A stretch of 64,000 bases of DNA from Deltaproteobacteria bacterium (GTDB lineage: Bacteria; Desulfobacterota; Binatia; HRBIN30; JACQVA1). Under the pieces are notes generated by a model. It was not told where the DNA came from. It was given only the letters and a program-made list of their open reading frames with translations, and searched no databases. The stretch lies in assembly GCA_016178705.1 (NCBI GenBank), contig JACOST010000001.1, forward strand, positions 1 to 64,000. The letters run 5' to 3'. Below are positions 8,578-17,533 of the stretch, piece by piece. The stretch's first letter is position 1, and each line of letters starts with the position of its first letter. The position numbers and the translations under genes are program-made.

Positions 8578-9813
8578 TCAGGGACTGGCTGGCAAGCGTG
8601 GCGCTGGCGCTGCCGCGGTTGCGGTAGCCCTCCCGAGTCGCGCGGCCACCACCGTCGCGGCCACCATCAACAGTCCGGTACTCACAAACGGGCCCGCCGG
8701 GCCCCAATCGAACAGGAGCCCGCCCCAGAGCGGACCGAGAATGCGTGCCAGACTGCCCATCGACTGCGACAAGCCGAGTACGCCACCCTGTTCCGCGGCG
8801 CTGCTCACCTTCGAAATTAGACTCGACAGCGTCGGAGATGCGATCCCTTGGCCACACGCGACCAAAGCCAACGCAACCAACAGCGGCGCAAACGGATAGG
8901 CGAACGGTGTCGCCAACAACCCGATTGCGAGCAGCGCACAACCGCCCGTCACCATCCGGCGCTCATCGGTGTAGCTCGCCAGGCGTCCGATCAGCCCGCC
9001 CTGCACCACACTCATCGTCAGTCCCATGAATCCGAACAGCCAATAGATCTGCGCGGCGGGCAATTGAAAGTACGTCGCGCACAATAGCGACAAGGTCGTT
9101 TCCATGGTGGCGAAGGCGAACACGACGACGAAGAACAGCACCAACAACGGCGTCAGTTGCGCGTGCTGCAGCGCGCGGCCAACGTGCCGCAACGGATGCT
9201 CCCGCGGCGCATCCGACATCGACCGCCTGGCGCTCGGCAGCGACTCGGGTAGCCGAACGATCGCGATAACCAGATTCGCGCCGCAGATGAGCGCCGCCGC
9301 CGCGCCCGGCGCCCAATGCCCGTACGCCGCGAGTAGTCCACCGATGGCGGGTCCGAACACGAAACCGAGTCCAAAGGCCGCGCCGATCACGCCCATGCCT
9401 TTGGCGCGTTCTTCGTCGCTGGTCACGTCGGCGATGAAGGCCTGCGCCACGGCGATGTTCGCGCCGCCGGCGCCGGCCAGCAGACGCGACAGGAACAACA
9501 TCCCAAGACCGGTCGCACTCGCAAACAATGCGTAGGACAGCGTCGAAGCCGCCAGGCTGACTAGCATCACCGGTCGCCGTCCGACTCGGTCGGACAGCCG
9601 CCCCCACAGCGGCGCGAACACGAGCTGCATCGCCGAGTAGCAAGCGACTAGGGCCCCCGCTGTCACGCCCGACGCCGCAAAGCGGTGGGCGTAGTACGGC
9701 AAGAGCGGAATCACGATGCCGAAGCCGAGCAAGTCGACGAAGACCGTGAGAAACAGAATGCCCAACGTCGACCGCGGTGCCGGTGTGCGAAGCGCATTCG
9801 TAGGCTCAGTCAT
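8578..9813 (-). CDS. MFS transporter (DHA1/TetA-like)
   Basis: 411 residues with about 12 hydrophobic segments. Motif A of the major facilitator superfamily is visible in loop 2-3 (GRLSDRVGRRPVML). The N-terminal FLTVFVDLLGFGIVIPLLPYYA is typical of TetA-like drug:H+ antiporters. Likely an inner-membrane proton-coupled efflux pump of unknown substrate. First gene of a two-gene operon with the dienelactone hydrolase. Transcribed divergently from the gene at 9944. Confidence 0.88.
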   Translation of the reverse strand: MTEPTNALRTPAPRSTLGILFLTVFVDLLGFGIVIPLLPYYAHRFAASGVTAGALVACYSAMQLVFAPLWGRLSDRVGRRPVMLVSLAASTLSYALFASATGLGMLFLSRLLAGAGGANIAVAQAFIADVTSDEERAKGMGVIGAAFGLGFVFGPAIGGLLAAYGHWAPGAAAALICGANLVIAIVRLPESLPSARRSMSDAPREHPLRHVGRALQHAQLTPLLVLFFVVVFAFATMETTLSLLCATYFQLPAAQIYWLFGFMGLTMSVVQGGLIGRLASYTDERRMVTGGCALLAIGLLATPFAYPFAPLLVALALVACGQGIASPTLSSLISKVSSAAEQGGVLGLSQSMGSLARILGPLWGGLLFDWGPAGPFVSTGLLMVAATVVAARLGRATATAAAPAPRLPASP

Positions 9814-9943
9814 ATGAAGCCCGCGCCGCTTACCACGACGGCGAGCGCCGCCACAAGACGCCCGTCAGCCTCGGACGTACGCGATTCTGCGCGTGACAGC
9901 GTGGCCTGACCGCGGTATCTTTCGCCGCGAGGAGGACTGACTG

Positions 9944-10306
9944 ATGCGCATGCGAACCGTAGCAGCCGTATTCTTCGTGGCAGTGTCGCTCGGTGTAGCG
10001 GCTAGTGCTCACGCGGATCACTATTACATGGAGGGTGGCGACCCGGTCCGAGTGGAGAAGGACCAACCATGGGCTCCGGGCCCGGCCATCGGCGCCGCGG
10101 TGATCAACGTCGTCTACGTGCCCATCCGCTTTAGCTGGAGCGTTGTTGGCGTGGTTAGCAGTGGGCTCACAGGTCTGCTCACCGGCGGGAACCAGACCGC
10201 CGCTGAAGATGTCTGGGGGTTGTTTCGCGGCTCGGCACAGGTGACGCCCGGCATGCTGCGTGGACGCGAACCGTTTCGCTACGGCCCGTGGGAGACCGGC
10301 CGCTGA
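9944..10306 (+). CDS. Small exported hypothetical protein
   Basis: 120 residues. A signal peptide (VAAVFFVAVSLGVAASAHA) precedes a short polar stretch and a hydrophobic, glycine-rich helix region (AAVINVVYVPIRFSWSVVGVVSSGLTGLLTGG). GAGGAGGACTGACTG precedes the ATG, giving a good start. I do not recognise a family. It overlaps the start of the next gene by 19 nt, so the two are probably translationally coupled. Possibly a small periplasmic or membrane-associated protein. Confidence 0.75.
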   Translation: MRMRTVAAVFFVAVSLGVAASAHADHYYMEGGDPVRVEKDQPWAPGPAIGAAVINVVYVPIRFSWSVVGVVSSGLTGLLTGGNQTAAEDVWGLFRGSAQVTPGMLRGREPFRYGPWETGR

Positions 10307-11217
10307 TCTCCAACAGTGCCGCAGACAGCGACCGCACCTTCGGCCGCGTCACCGTGCTGGTGGGTGACAAGAACGGGAAGTATCCGCACGGCAACTCTAT
10401 CCTGGTACGCGGGCGCGATACCTCCCTGCTAATTGATCCATCGCTCACAGTCGCGCAGCGGGCTGATCAGTTGCGCGGCGCGGCGGATCTCGTCGTGTTG
10501 AGTCATGTGCACGAAGACCACGTCGCTGGCGTCTTCGCCTTTCCCGACGCGCCAATCTACGCGCATCGTGCCGATGCGTCCGGCCTGCGCAGCATGGATG
10601 GTCTGATGGAAATCTACGGCTACGGTGAGCCGCTCACCGCCGGCATGCGCGACTACGTTACCCAGACATTCCACTACACGCCGCGCCCCGACACGCTCGA
10701 CTACGACGACGGCGCCGAGTTCGATTTGGGCGGTACGCGTGTGCGCGCCGTTCATCTGCCGGGGCACACGCGCGGTCACAACGCTTTGCTGATCGAGCCG
10801 GAGGGAGTGCTGTTCCTTGGTGATATCGATCTGACCGGCTTCGGTCCGTACTACGGCGATGCTTGGTCGGATCTGAACGACTTCGAGCGATCGCTGGTGC
10901 GCCTGCCCGAGATCGATGCCCGCATCTGGGTGTCGTTCCATCACGTCGGCATCATCGAGGATCGGGACGTGTTCACCACCAAGCTCGCCGCGTTCGCCGC
11001 CAAGATTCCCGCACGGGAGCAGGCCATCCTCGATTTTCTTGCTGAATCTCGCAGCCTGAACGAACTCGTGGCGCATCGCTTTCTCTATCCGCCGCACGCG
11101 CACGCGCCATTCATTGACGCCGTCGAGCAGCGCACGATTGCCCAACACCTGACGCGACTGATCGCCAATGGCGCAGTCATCGCAGGCGATGGCGGCCGAT
11201 TTTTGCGGCGTGACTAG
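10288..11217 (+). CDS. Metallo-beta-lactamase-fold hydrolase
   Basis: 309 residues from GTG 10288. The zinc-binding motif HVHEDH supplies His73, His75, Asp77 and His78; further ligands are His160 (LPGHTRGH), Asp179 (GDIDLTG) and a His at 218/219 (VSFHH). About 90 C-terminal residues after the fold look like a small helical or winged-helix extension, as in LACTB2-type members. No signal peptide, so cytosolic. The substrate cannot be deduced; thioester, lactone or nucleic-acid hydrolysis all occur in this superfamily. Confidence 0.85.
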   Translation: MGDRPLISNSAADSDRTFGRVTVLVGDKNGKYPHGNSILVRGRDTSLLIDPSLTVAQRADQLRGAADLVVLSHVHEDHVAGVFAFPDAPIYAHRADASGLRSMDGLMEIYGYGEPLTAGMRDYVTQTFHYTPRPDTLDYDDGAEFDLGGTRVRAVHLPGHTRGHNALLIEPEGVLFLGDIDLTGFGPYYGDAWSDLNDFERSLVRLPEIDARIWVSFHHVGIIEDRDVFTTKLAAFAAKIPAREQAILDFLAESRSLNELVAHRFLYPPHAHAPFIDAVEQRTIAQHLTRLIANGAVIAGDGGRFLRRD

Positions 11218-11279
11218 CCGCCGCGCAGTCGGCGCGCTGCCTTGACCGTCCGGAGGCAAGCGATTAATGCGAGGGTGAC

Positions 11280-12389
11280 GTGAACGGTCAACTCGCAGAG
11301 GCGCAGCCGGTGTCCACCCCACCCGCGTCCGCCGCCACCACCAAAGCGCACCGGCGCTGGCTCCCTCTCGCGATCGTGCTCGGCATTGGGGCTTTCGCGG
11401 TGATGTTCTCCTTCACCGACATCCGCGAGATGCAGCGCGTGATCGCGCGTGCCGATCCGTGGCTCCTGCTTGTGCCTGTCGTGTTCACTATTCTGAGCTA
11501 CTTGGTCATGGCGCTCTCGTATCACGGCATTGCCGAAGCCTCAGATGCCCAGGTCCCGTTCGGCGAGATGTTGAAGGTGACCTTCGTAGCGAATACGGCG
11601 AACTACTTAGTCTCGAGCGGCGGGCTGAGCGGCTTCGCGTTGCGGCTCTACTTCTTTAGCCGGCGGGGTATTGCGTCCGATACCGCAGTCGTGATCTCGC
11701 TGGTGCAGACGTTTTTAACCAACGTCACCCTGCTCGCGTTCGTCCTGTTCGGTTTCGCCTATCTCGTCGCGGCGCAGACGCTGCACGGCTGGGCACTGAT
11801 CACCACGGTGGTGCTCTTGGTGTTCTTTAGCGCCGCCGCCGTCGTCGCCCTGCTGCTGCTCTTTCACCGCCGGGTGCGGCGCCGCACGCTTTTCGTGCTG
11901 GCTAACACCGCCAACTGGCTGCTGCATCGCTTCGTCCCGCACCGCAAGCCGGGGCGGATGCGTATCTGGCGATTTCAACGCAACCTCAATCGCGGCATCG
12001 AATTCATGCTAGCGCGCAAGTCACAGATGGCCGCACCCGCGGTCTATATCTTCGTCGATTGGATCGTCACCTTGGGCATCCTCTACGGCGCCTTTCTCGC
12101 CTTGCACTATCCCATCCCCTTCACCTACGTCGTTGTGAGCTTCGCCGTGGGCACGATCTTGGCGCTGGTGTCCTTCATCCCTGGGGGGCTCGGCATCATG
12201 GAAGGCTCAATGGCTGCGATTTTTGCGAACCTTGGTGTGCCGCTCGAGACCGCGGTGGTCGCGGTGTTGATCTTTCGGGTCGCCTACTACGTCCTGCCAC
12301 TGATCGTGAGTCTCTTCTTCTTTCACGGGATGTTCCTGCAAGGCGCCCATATCCGCCCCGACCTGCGCAACGTTGATTTCAACGGCTGA
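11280..12389 (+). CDS. YbhN/lysylphosphatidylglycerol-synthase-like integral membrane protein
   Basis: 369 residues from GTG 11280 with GGAGG and GAGGGTGAC upstream. About eight hydrophobic segments, with the characteristic central region FVANTANYLVSSGGLSGFALR and a C-terminal FIPGGLGIMEGSM, both typical of the LPG_synthase_TM/UPF0104 family. It lacks the soluble aminoacyltransferase domain of MprF, so it probably acts as a lipid flippase-like or glycolipid-related membrane protein. Lies 62 nt after the metallo-beta-lactamase gene. Confidence 0.85.
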   Translation: MNGQLAEAQPVSTPPASAATTKAHRRWLPLAIVLGIGAFAVMFSFTDIREMQRVIARADPWLLLVPVVFTILSYLVMALSYHGIAEASDAQVPFGEMLKVTFVANTANYLVSSGGLSGFALRLYFFSRRGIASDTAVVISLVQTFLTNVTLLAFVLFGFAYLVAAQTLHGWALITTVVLLVFFSAAAVVALLLLFHRRVRRRTLFVLANTANWLLHRFVPHRKPGRMRIWRFQRNLNRGIEFMLARKSQMAAPAVYIFVDWIVTLGILYGAFLALHYPIPFTYVVVSFAVGTILALVSFIPGGLGIMEGSMAAIFANLGVPLETAVVAVLIFRVAYYVLPLIVSLFFFHGMFLQGAHIRPDLRNVDFNG

Positions 12390-12407
12390 CCTGGCGCTCG
12401 GCGGCGC

Positions 12408-12444
12408 ACACTTCGTTGACAAGAACGCCGAAGTGTCAGACAGT
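12408..12444 (+). promoter_or_regulatory. Candidate sigma-70 promoter overlapping a hairpin
   Basis: A perfect -35 hexamer TTGACA (12416-12421), a 17-nt spacer and a weak -10 GACAGT (12439-12444) lie 42 nt before the carboxypeptidase ATG. The -35 sits in the loop of a perfect 8-bp inverted repeat (ACACTTCG 12408-12415 / CGAAGTGT 12429-12436), which might be an operator or the end of the preceding transcript. Confidence 0.35.
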
Positions 12445-12485
12445 AGATTCGCCGTGACAACTAGGCTGGGCAAGACGGGGAGGTC

Positions 12486-13655
12486 ATGAGGGGCGGAGGG
12501 CGGAGCGCGATACTGGTCGGCTTGGTGCTATCGAACAGCATCGCATTCCCGATCATTGCGCACGCACGCAGCGCCTCGGTCACGGCGACTGCCGCGATTC
12601 TCATCGACCGTCAATCTGGGCAGATCCTGTGGCAACGCAACATCGACCTGCCGCTGCCGCCGGCAAGCACGACCAAGATCGTCACCGCGCTGCTCGCCCT
12701 CCAGAGTGGGCGGCTCGATGATTCCTTTGTCGTCAGCGCCAACGCCGCGCAGGCGGCGCCCTCGAAGATCAGCGTCCGTCCGGGGTGGCGGTTGCGCTTG
12801 CGCGATTTGCTCTATGCGATCCTGTTGAACTCCGCCAACGACGCCAGCGTCGTCGCCGCCGAAGGTCTCGGCGGCTCGGTCGATGGCTTCGCCGGGCAAA
12901 TGAATACGGCGGTGCGCACCCTTGGTGCCACGCACTCACACTTCGTCAACCCGAATGGCCTACCGGCCGCCAATCACTATTCCACCGTGCACGACCTCAC
13001 CACGGTCTTCAACGCCGGCTTGCGCTGGTCGCTCTTCCGGCAAGTGCTGGAGACCAAGCGCATCGTCATCACGCCGACCGCCGGGAGCACGCGCCCGATT
13101 GCGCTCCACAGCCACAACCGCCTGCTCATGTCTGACTACGAGATTCACGTGATCGGCAAGACCGGGTGGACGATTGCCGCCAAGAAGTGCTTCGTCGGCG
13201 TGGCCTCATCAGGCGACCGCGAGCTTCTGGTCGCCGTCTTGGGCTCGCGCGATTTGTGGGGCGACGTGAAGCGGTTGATCGACAGCGGCTTCCGCACCGA
13301 GACCGGCGGGCCGACGTTGGTCAGCAACGATGTCGACTGGCAACTGGCCGCCGAGGATCCCGTTCCGCAGGCGGCGGGCGATGCCGACGAACCGGCGCAG
13401 GTTGAGCCGCCCCGGGCCGTGACCTACGACATCCGCGTCGCGTCATTTCGAGGTACGGATAGCGCGACCCGCCTGCGCAGCTCGTTGACCAAGTCCGGCT
13501 ATCACGCCACCGTGGGGCGCACTGGGGCGGGAAAGAAGTTGCGCTACCACGTGACGGTCGGCAGTTACCAGACCCTCAAGCAGGCGCAAGACATTGCTCG
13601 CAAACTCTCCCGCACGCACCGCGTGAAGCCGGTGGTGCTGAAGTCCTCAATCTAG
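12486..13655 (+). CDS. D-alanyl-D-alanine carboxypeptidase (S11) with C-terminal SPOR domain
   Basis: 389 residues. After a signal sequence, the S11 penicillin-binding-protein motifs are complete: SxxK (Ser61-Thr-Thr-Lys64), SxN (Ser116-Ala-Asn118) and KTG (225-227). It trims the terminal D-Ala from peptidoglycan pentapeptides in the periplasm. The last 75 residues or so (YDIRVASFRG onward, with VTVGSYQTLKQAQ) form a SPOR domain, which binds denuded glycan strands and usually directs proteins to the division septum. GGGGAGGTC precedes the ATG. Confidence 0.92.
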   Translation: MRGGGRSAILVGLVLSNSIAFPIIAHARSASVTATAAILIDRQSGQILWQRNIDLPLPPASTTKIVTALLALQSGRLDDSFVVSANAAQAAPSKISVRPGWRLRLRDLLYAILLNSANDASVVAAEGLGGSVDGFAGQMNTAVRTLGATHSHFVNPNGLPAANHYSTVHDLTTVFNAGLRWSLFRQVLETKRIVITPTAGSTRPIALHSHNRLLMSDYEIHVIGKTGWTIAAKKCFVGVASSGDRELLVAVLGSRDLWGDVKRLIDSGFRTETGGPTLVSNDVDWQLAAEDPVPQAAGDADEPAQVEPPRAVTYDIRVASFRGTDSATRLRSSLTKSGYHATVGRTGAGKKLRYHVTVGSYQTLKQAQDIARKLSRTHRVKPVVLKSSI

Positions 13656-13690
13656 GTATCCTCGTTCCGCAATCGCCCGGGCGGTGCCAG

Positions 13691-14968
13691 CTAGAGAGAC
13701 TCACGGATCGCTTGCAGTAGCGCGATGTTGTCCGAGTGCCCTGTGCGCCGCGCGGTGACGAAGCCACGCAGCGGGCGCCCGAGCAAATAGAGATCGCCCA
13801 TCACATCGAGGATTTTGTGGCGCGCAAACTCGTTGGGAAAGCGCAGCGTGGTGTTCACCACCTTCTCCTCGTCGATGAGGATGCAGTTGTCGAGTCGCCC
13901 GCCGCGCGCCAGCCCCATCGCGGCAAGCGCCTTCATGTCCTTGAGAAACGCAAACGTCCGTGCGGGGGCGATCTGCTCGCGGAATATCGCCGGATCGCCG
14001 GCCCGATAGGTGTGCTCCTGCGTACCGACTGGATGCGGATAGACCAGCGTGTACGACACGCCGAAGGTGTCCGCAGGATCGATCCAGATCGCCTCGCCGT
14101 CACCGTGGGGATCACCCACCGCGATGCGACGATCGATTTCAATCGGTTCGATGCTGGCGCCCTGCTCTTCGGTGCCGGCGCTCTCGATGAGCTGGCAGAA
14201 CTCACGCGCCGAACCGTCCATCGCCGGCACTTCGCCCTGAATCTTGATCAGGAGATTGGTGATCCCGTACGCGTGCAGCGAAGCGAGCAAGTGCTCGACC
14301 GTCTTCACGGTGATCTCGCCGCGATGCAACGTCGTCGCATAGCCGGTCGAGTCGACATAGTCGAGAAACGCCGGCACGGTTTCATCCGACGACACTGTGC
14401 CGAAGACAATGCCGCTGCCTGGAGGCATCGGCTGGAGGATCAGTCCGGTTTTGGTACCGGTGTGCAACCCCTGCCCGCTGGCTACTACGCCGCGACGCAG
14501 CGTGCGTTGGGCGGTACCACTACGCAGCAGTGCCCCCTGAAGAGTCGCGCCATTGACCGGCTGCAGGTCGGGGCTCGCGGTCGCCGCGTGCGCCGCTGCG
14601 CGATGGTCGAGCGCGCGGTTGACCACGCGCAGCAGTCCTTCCAGTGAGAACGGCTTCTCAATGAAGTCGAAGGCCCCAAGCTTGGTCGCCTTCACCGCCG
14701 TCTCGATGTTACCGTGCCCGGATATCATCACGACTTCGGGCGAGAACGGCTCCGCGCGCAGCCGTTCGAGGAGTTGAATGCCGTCCATCTCTGGCATCCA
14801 GATGTCGAGCAGCACCAGCTCGGGGTGTTCATGTTCGATCACCTCTAGGGCTTGGCGGCCATCTTCCGCTTCCAGCACGCGCAACCCTTCATCAGCCAGT
14901 ACCCCTCGCACCGACGCCCGGATCTCCGCTTCGTCGTCGACCACCAGCACCGTCGCCACCGTTTCCAT
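13691..14968 (-). CDS. lpxC: Response-regulator receiver domain fused to LpxC deacetylase
   Basis: 425 residues. Residues 5-122 are a CheY-like receiver with Asp11/Asp12, phosphoacceptor Asp55 (LVLLDIWMPEMDG), Ser83 and Lys105 (FIEKPF). SGHGNIETAVKATKLGAFDFIEKP is the signature of the NtrX subgroup. After a linker, residues 150-425 are UDP-3-O-acyl-GlcNAc deacetylase, the committed step of lipid A synthesis. Its active-site residues are present: Glu225-His226 (VEHLL), DGSA (251-254), His384 and Asp388 (zinc ligands, RHKILD) and catalytic His411 (TGHSDN). The AAA+ and Fis DNA-binding domains of NtrX are absent. The gene follows the NtrY-like kinase by 21 nt on the same strand, so the kinase probably controls LpxC through phosphorylation. 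No separate lpxC is in the window. Confidence 0.93.
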   Translation of the reverse strand: METVATVLVVDDEAEIRASVRGVLADEGLRVLEAEDGRQALEVIEHEHPELVLLDIWMPEMDGIQLLERLRAEPFSPEVVMISGHGNIETAVKATKLGAFDFIEKPFSLEGLLRVVNRALDHRAAAHAATASPDLQPVNGATLQGALLRSGTAQRTLRRGVVASGQGLHTGTKTGLILQPMPPGSGIVFGTVSSDETVPAFLDYVDSTGYATTLHRGEITVKTVEHLLASLHAYGITNLLIKIQGEVPAMDGSAREFCQLIESAGTEEQGASIEPIEIDRRIAVGDPHGDGEAIWIDPADTFGVSYTLVYPHPVGTQEHTYRAGDPAIFREQIAPARTFAFLKDMKALAAMGLARGGRLDNCILIDEEKVVNTTLRFPNEFARHKILDVMGDLYLLGRPLRGFVTARRTGHSDNIALLQAIRESL

Positions 14969-14989
14969 GCGTCGTTCTCCTGTCTCGCG

Positions 14990-17239
14990 CTAGATACGCG
15001 CGCCGACCCGCGCCAGCGGTATACGTCGCCGGGTTGGGAACTCGATCACAAAGCGACTACCACGCGGCGCGTTGTCACGCACGCGGATGTACGCCTGATG
15101 GTCGGCGACGATCGCCGACACAATCGCTAAGCCCAACCCGGTTCCTTCCTTCTTGGTCGAAAAGTACGGCTCGAAGATGCGGCCCTTGGTCAGGTCGCTC
15201 ATCCCGGTGCCAGTGTCGGCGACCTCCAAGCGCACCAAGCCGACGCGTGGTTCGTACTGCGTACTGACCGCGATCCGGCCGCGCTCGCCGGTGACGGCTG
15301 CGCAGGCGGCGACCGCGTTGTCGAGCAGGTTCACGATAGCGCGCTTGATCGCCGCACGATCGAGCTCGAGTGTCGGCAATTCCGCCGTGGGCATCCACTC
15401 GAAGTCGATTTCGCGATGGCCTTCGCGAAACAACACCAGCGCTTCCTCGATGATCTCGTTGAGATCCTGCGAGCTGAGATCAGCGGCCGGCAAGCGTGCG
15501 AAGGTGGAGAACTCGTTCACCATCTTCTTCAGCTCCTCGACTTGCCGAATGATGGTGCGCGTACACTCGTCGAAGATCCCACCATGCTGCTCACCCAGCT
15601 GGGTCGCGAACCGCTTGCGTAGGCGCTGTGCCGACAATTGAATCGGCGTCAGCGGGTTCTTGATCTCGTGGGCGATCCGACGAGCCACTTCGCGCCAAGC
15701 CTCCATGCGTTCGACTCGCAACAGATGACTCACATCCTCGAAGAACAGCATGACGCCCAGCGACGACCCAGCGTCGTCGCGCAGCGCCGCCGCCGTTACC
15801 AAGGCGGTAACGACACGATCGCCCCCGCCGAAACGCAACTGGCGTTCGACTTCGGCTTCGCCGCCCTCGACCACTTGACTGATCTGCTCCCCGATCTTGC
15901 GCAGATCGGAGCGCTCGAACACCGCTTGCCATGAGCGCCCTTCAACCTCGCGCGCACGCAAGCCGAGCATCGACTCCACCGCGCGGTTCACGGTGGTCAC
16001 GGTGCCGGTTTGACCGATGGAGATGACGCCGGCCGCGATGTTGGCGAGGATGTTCTCGATGTAGCGCCGCCGCGCATCGAGCTCAGAGTGAATCGTCTTC
16101 AACTCGCCGGTCATGCGATTGAACGAATCGACGAGCGTCGCGACCTCCTCGTCGCCACCGGCGGCGATGCGATAGTCCCAGTTCCCTTGCGCCACTTCGC
16201 GCGTGCCCTCGGCGAGCCGCTGGATTGGCACCGTGATGCCCTTGGCGAGATAGAATCCGAACCAGGTCGCTGAGAAGATGACGACGAGCGTGATCAAGAG
16301 GAGCGTTAGGGTATAGCCGTTCTTGATCGGCTGCTTCATGGTCTTGAGCTGTCGATACTCCTGGAACGAGCGCGAGATATCCTCGGCGGTGCGACTAATC
16401 TGTCGCGGCACCACTTCGGCAATGACGATCGCACCAACCACTTGGCCGTCGGCATCCAGCACCGGCACTCCGCCGCGGACGAGATCACCCTTGCCAACGC
16501 GCTGTGTGCGAGCGATCGGCTCGCCCCTGAACAGCTGATCCATGATATCGAGCGGCGGCACGGGAAGTGTTGCGGTGCCGAGTTGCTCGCTTTGCGTTAC
16601 CGCCGCCATCGCAGTGCGCGCGCCGTCGAACACCTCGATGCCGGCGAAATTCAGCTCGTGCAGCTTCTCGTTGAGAAACTCGTGCAGCTGCGCGCGCTTC
16701 GTCTGACTCCATAGTCCTCGTTGCTGGGTCTGCTCGGCCAACGCGCGCGCGGCGCGCAGCGACCGATTGGCAGCGGCCTGATAGTACGACTGCGCGACAT
16801 CGAGCGAGCCCGCCAATGAGCTTTCCACGCGCACGCCGAACCAATTCTCGATCGCGGAGGTGAGGAAGCCCTGTGCGACGAGGAACAAAAGCAGCGTTGG
16901 GAACAGCGTCAGACTAACAAAGGCGAGCACCAAGCGGGTGCGCAACCGCGAACCGAGGATGCGCTGGCGGCGCTCGAACAGCAGCTTCACCAAATTGCGC
17001 GTGACCAGGAAGATCAGCAGGATCAGTAGGATCAAATTCAGGTTGATGAGCAGAAAGAAGACGATATTTCCCGATAGCGACGAGCTGTTGCTCAACTCCG
17101 GCAATCGAGTTTCGAACAGCGCTAGCACCAGCACCACCAGCGCGGTGATAGCGATGACGATGCCCTCACGACGGCGCCGGCGCCGCTCGTCGGGCGGTAG
17201 GTCCGGTCGTTCACGCCAGAGGCTACGCCAGCGAGACAT
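14990..17239 (-). CDS. ntrY: NtrY-like transmembrane sensor histidine kinase
   Basis: About 749 residues from ATG 17239 (the open frame extends to a TTG at 17263). Layout: Arg-rich N-terminus, two or three membrane helices (IVIAITALVVLVLALF; FFLLINLNLILLILLIFLV; LVLAFVSLTLFPTLLLFLV), a periplasmic region, another helix (LTLLLITLVVIFSATWFGF), HAMP, PAS (around VNRAVESMLGLRAREVEGRS), HisKA (RRIAHEIKNPLTP with the phosphoacceptor His) and HATPase_c (N box DNAVAAC; DTGTGMS; GTGLGLAIV). This is the NtrY architecture. It is followed 21 nt downstream by the receiver-LpxC fusion, which takes the place of NtrX. Confidence 0.92.
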   Translation of the reverse strand: MSRWRSLWRERPDLPPDERRRRRREGIVIAITALVVLVLALFETRLPELSNSSSLSGNIVFFLLINLNLILLILLIFLVTRNLVKLLFERRQRILGSRLRTRLVLAFVSLTLFPTLLLFLVAQGFLTSAIENWFGVRVESSLAGSLDVAQSYYQAAANRSLRAARALAEQTQQRGLWSQTKRAQLHEFLNEKLHELNFAGIEVFDGARTAMAAVTQSEQLGTATLPVPPLDIMDQLFRGEPIARTQRVGKGDLVRGGVPVLDADGQVVGAIVIAEVVPRQISRTAEDISRSFQEYRQLKTMKQPIKNGYTLTLLLITLVVIFSATWFGFYLAKGITVPIQRLAEGTREVAQGNWDYRIAAGGDEEVATLVDSFNRMTGELKTIHSELDARRRYIENILANIAAGVISIGQTGTVTTVNRAVESMLGLRAREVEGRSWQAVFERSDLRKIGEQISQVVEGGEAEVERQLRFGGGDRVVTALVTAAALRDDAGSSLGVMLFFEDVSHLLRVERMEAWREVARRIAHEIKNPLTPIQLSAQRLRKRFATQLGEQHGGIFDECTRTIIRQVEELKKMVNEFSTFARLPAADLSSQDLNEIIEEALVLFREGHREIDFEWMPTAELPTLELDRAAIKRAIVNLLDNAVAACAAVTGERGRIAVSTQYEPRVGLVRLEVADTGTGMSDLTKGRIFEPYFSTKKEGTGLGLAIVSAIVADHQAYIRVRDNAPRGSRFVIEFPTRRRIPLARVGARI

Positions 17240-17317
17240 AAGCAACCTGAGCAACTTGAGCAACGTGAAAAGGACGGCGCATTCTAAGAGCCCGGCATCT
17301 CGGCCGCAAGGGCCGCA

Positions 17318-17530
17318 TCAGCGCCGGAGCAGATACAAGAGCAGACTCAGCACAACGCTGATCAGTACCGACGTCGTGAGGGGGAAGTAGAAGCTGAAGT
17401 GCTCGCGCTTGATGTACACGTCGCCAGGGAGCCGGCCAAGCCAGGGCACCTGGCCGACCACACTCGCAACAACGCCGACGGCGATCAGGACAGCGCCCAG
17501 GATGATCAACGCTCGCCCGATGTCGCTCAT
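17318..17530 (-). CDS. DUF2905 small membrane protein
   Basis: 70 residues with two predicted transmembrane helices (ALIILGAVLIAVGVVASVV and LTTSVLISVVLSLLLYLLR) separated by GRLPGDVYIKREHFSFYFPL, the hallmark of DUF2905. Function unknown. It starts 3 nt after ruvB and is the last gene of the yebC-ruvCAB run. Linkage of DUF2905 to ruvB is common in related bacteria. Confidence 0.9.
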   Translation of the reverse strand: MSDIGRALIILGAVLIAVGVVASVVGQVPWLGRLPGDVYIKREHFSFYFPLTTSVLISVVLSLLLYLLRR

Positions 17531-17533
17531 CGC

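Noticed and set aside
17240-17263. TTG start of the NtrY-like kinase at 17263
   Set aside because: The extra MLKLLRLL is encoded by a short tandem of a TTGCTCAGG-like unit; ATG 17239 is the more likely start, although neither has a strong ribosome-binding site.
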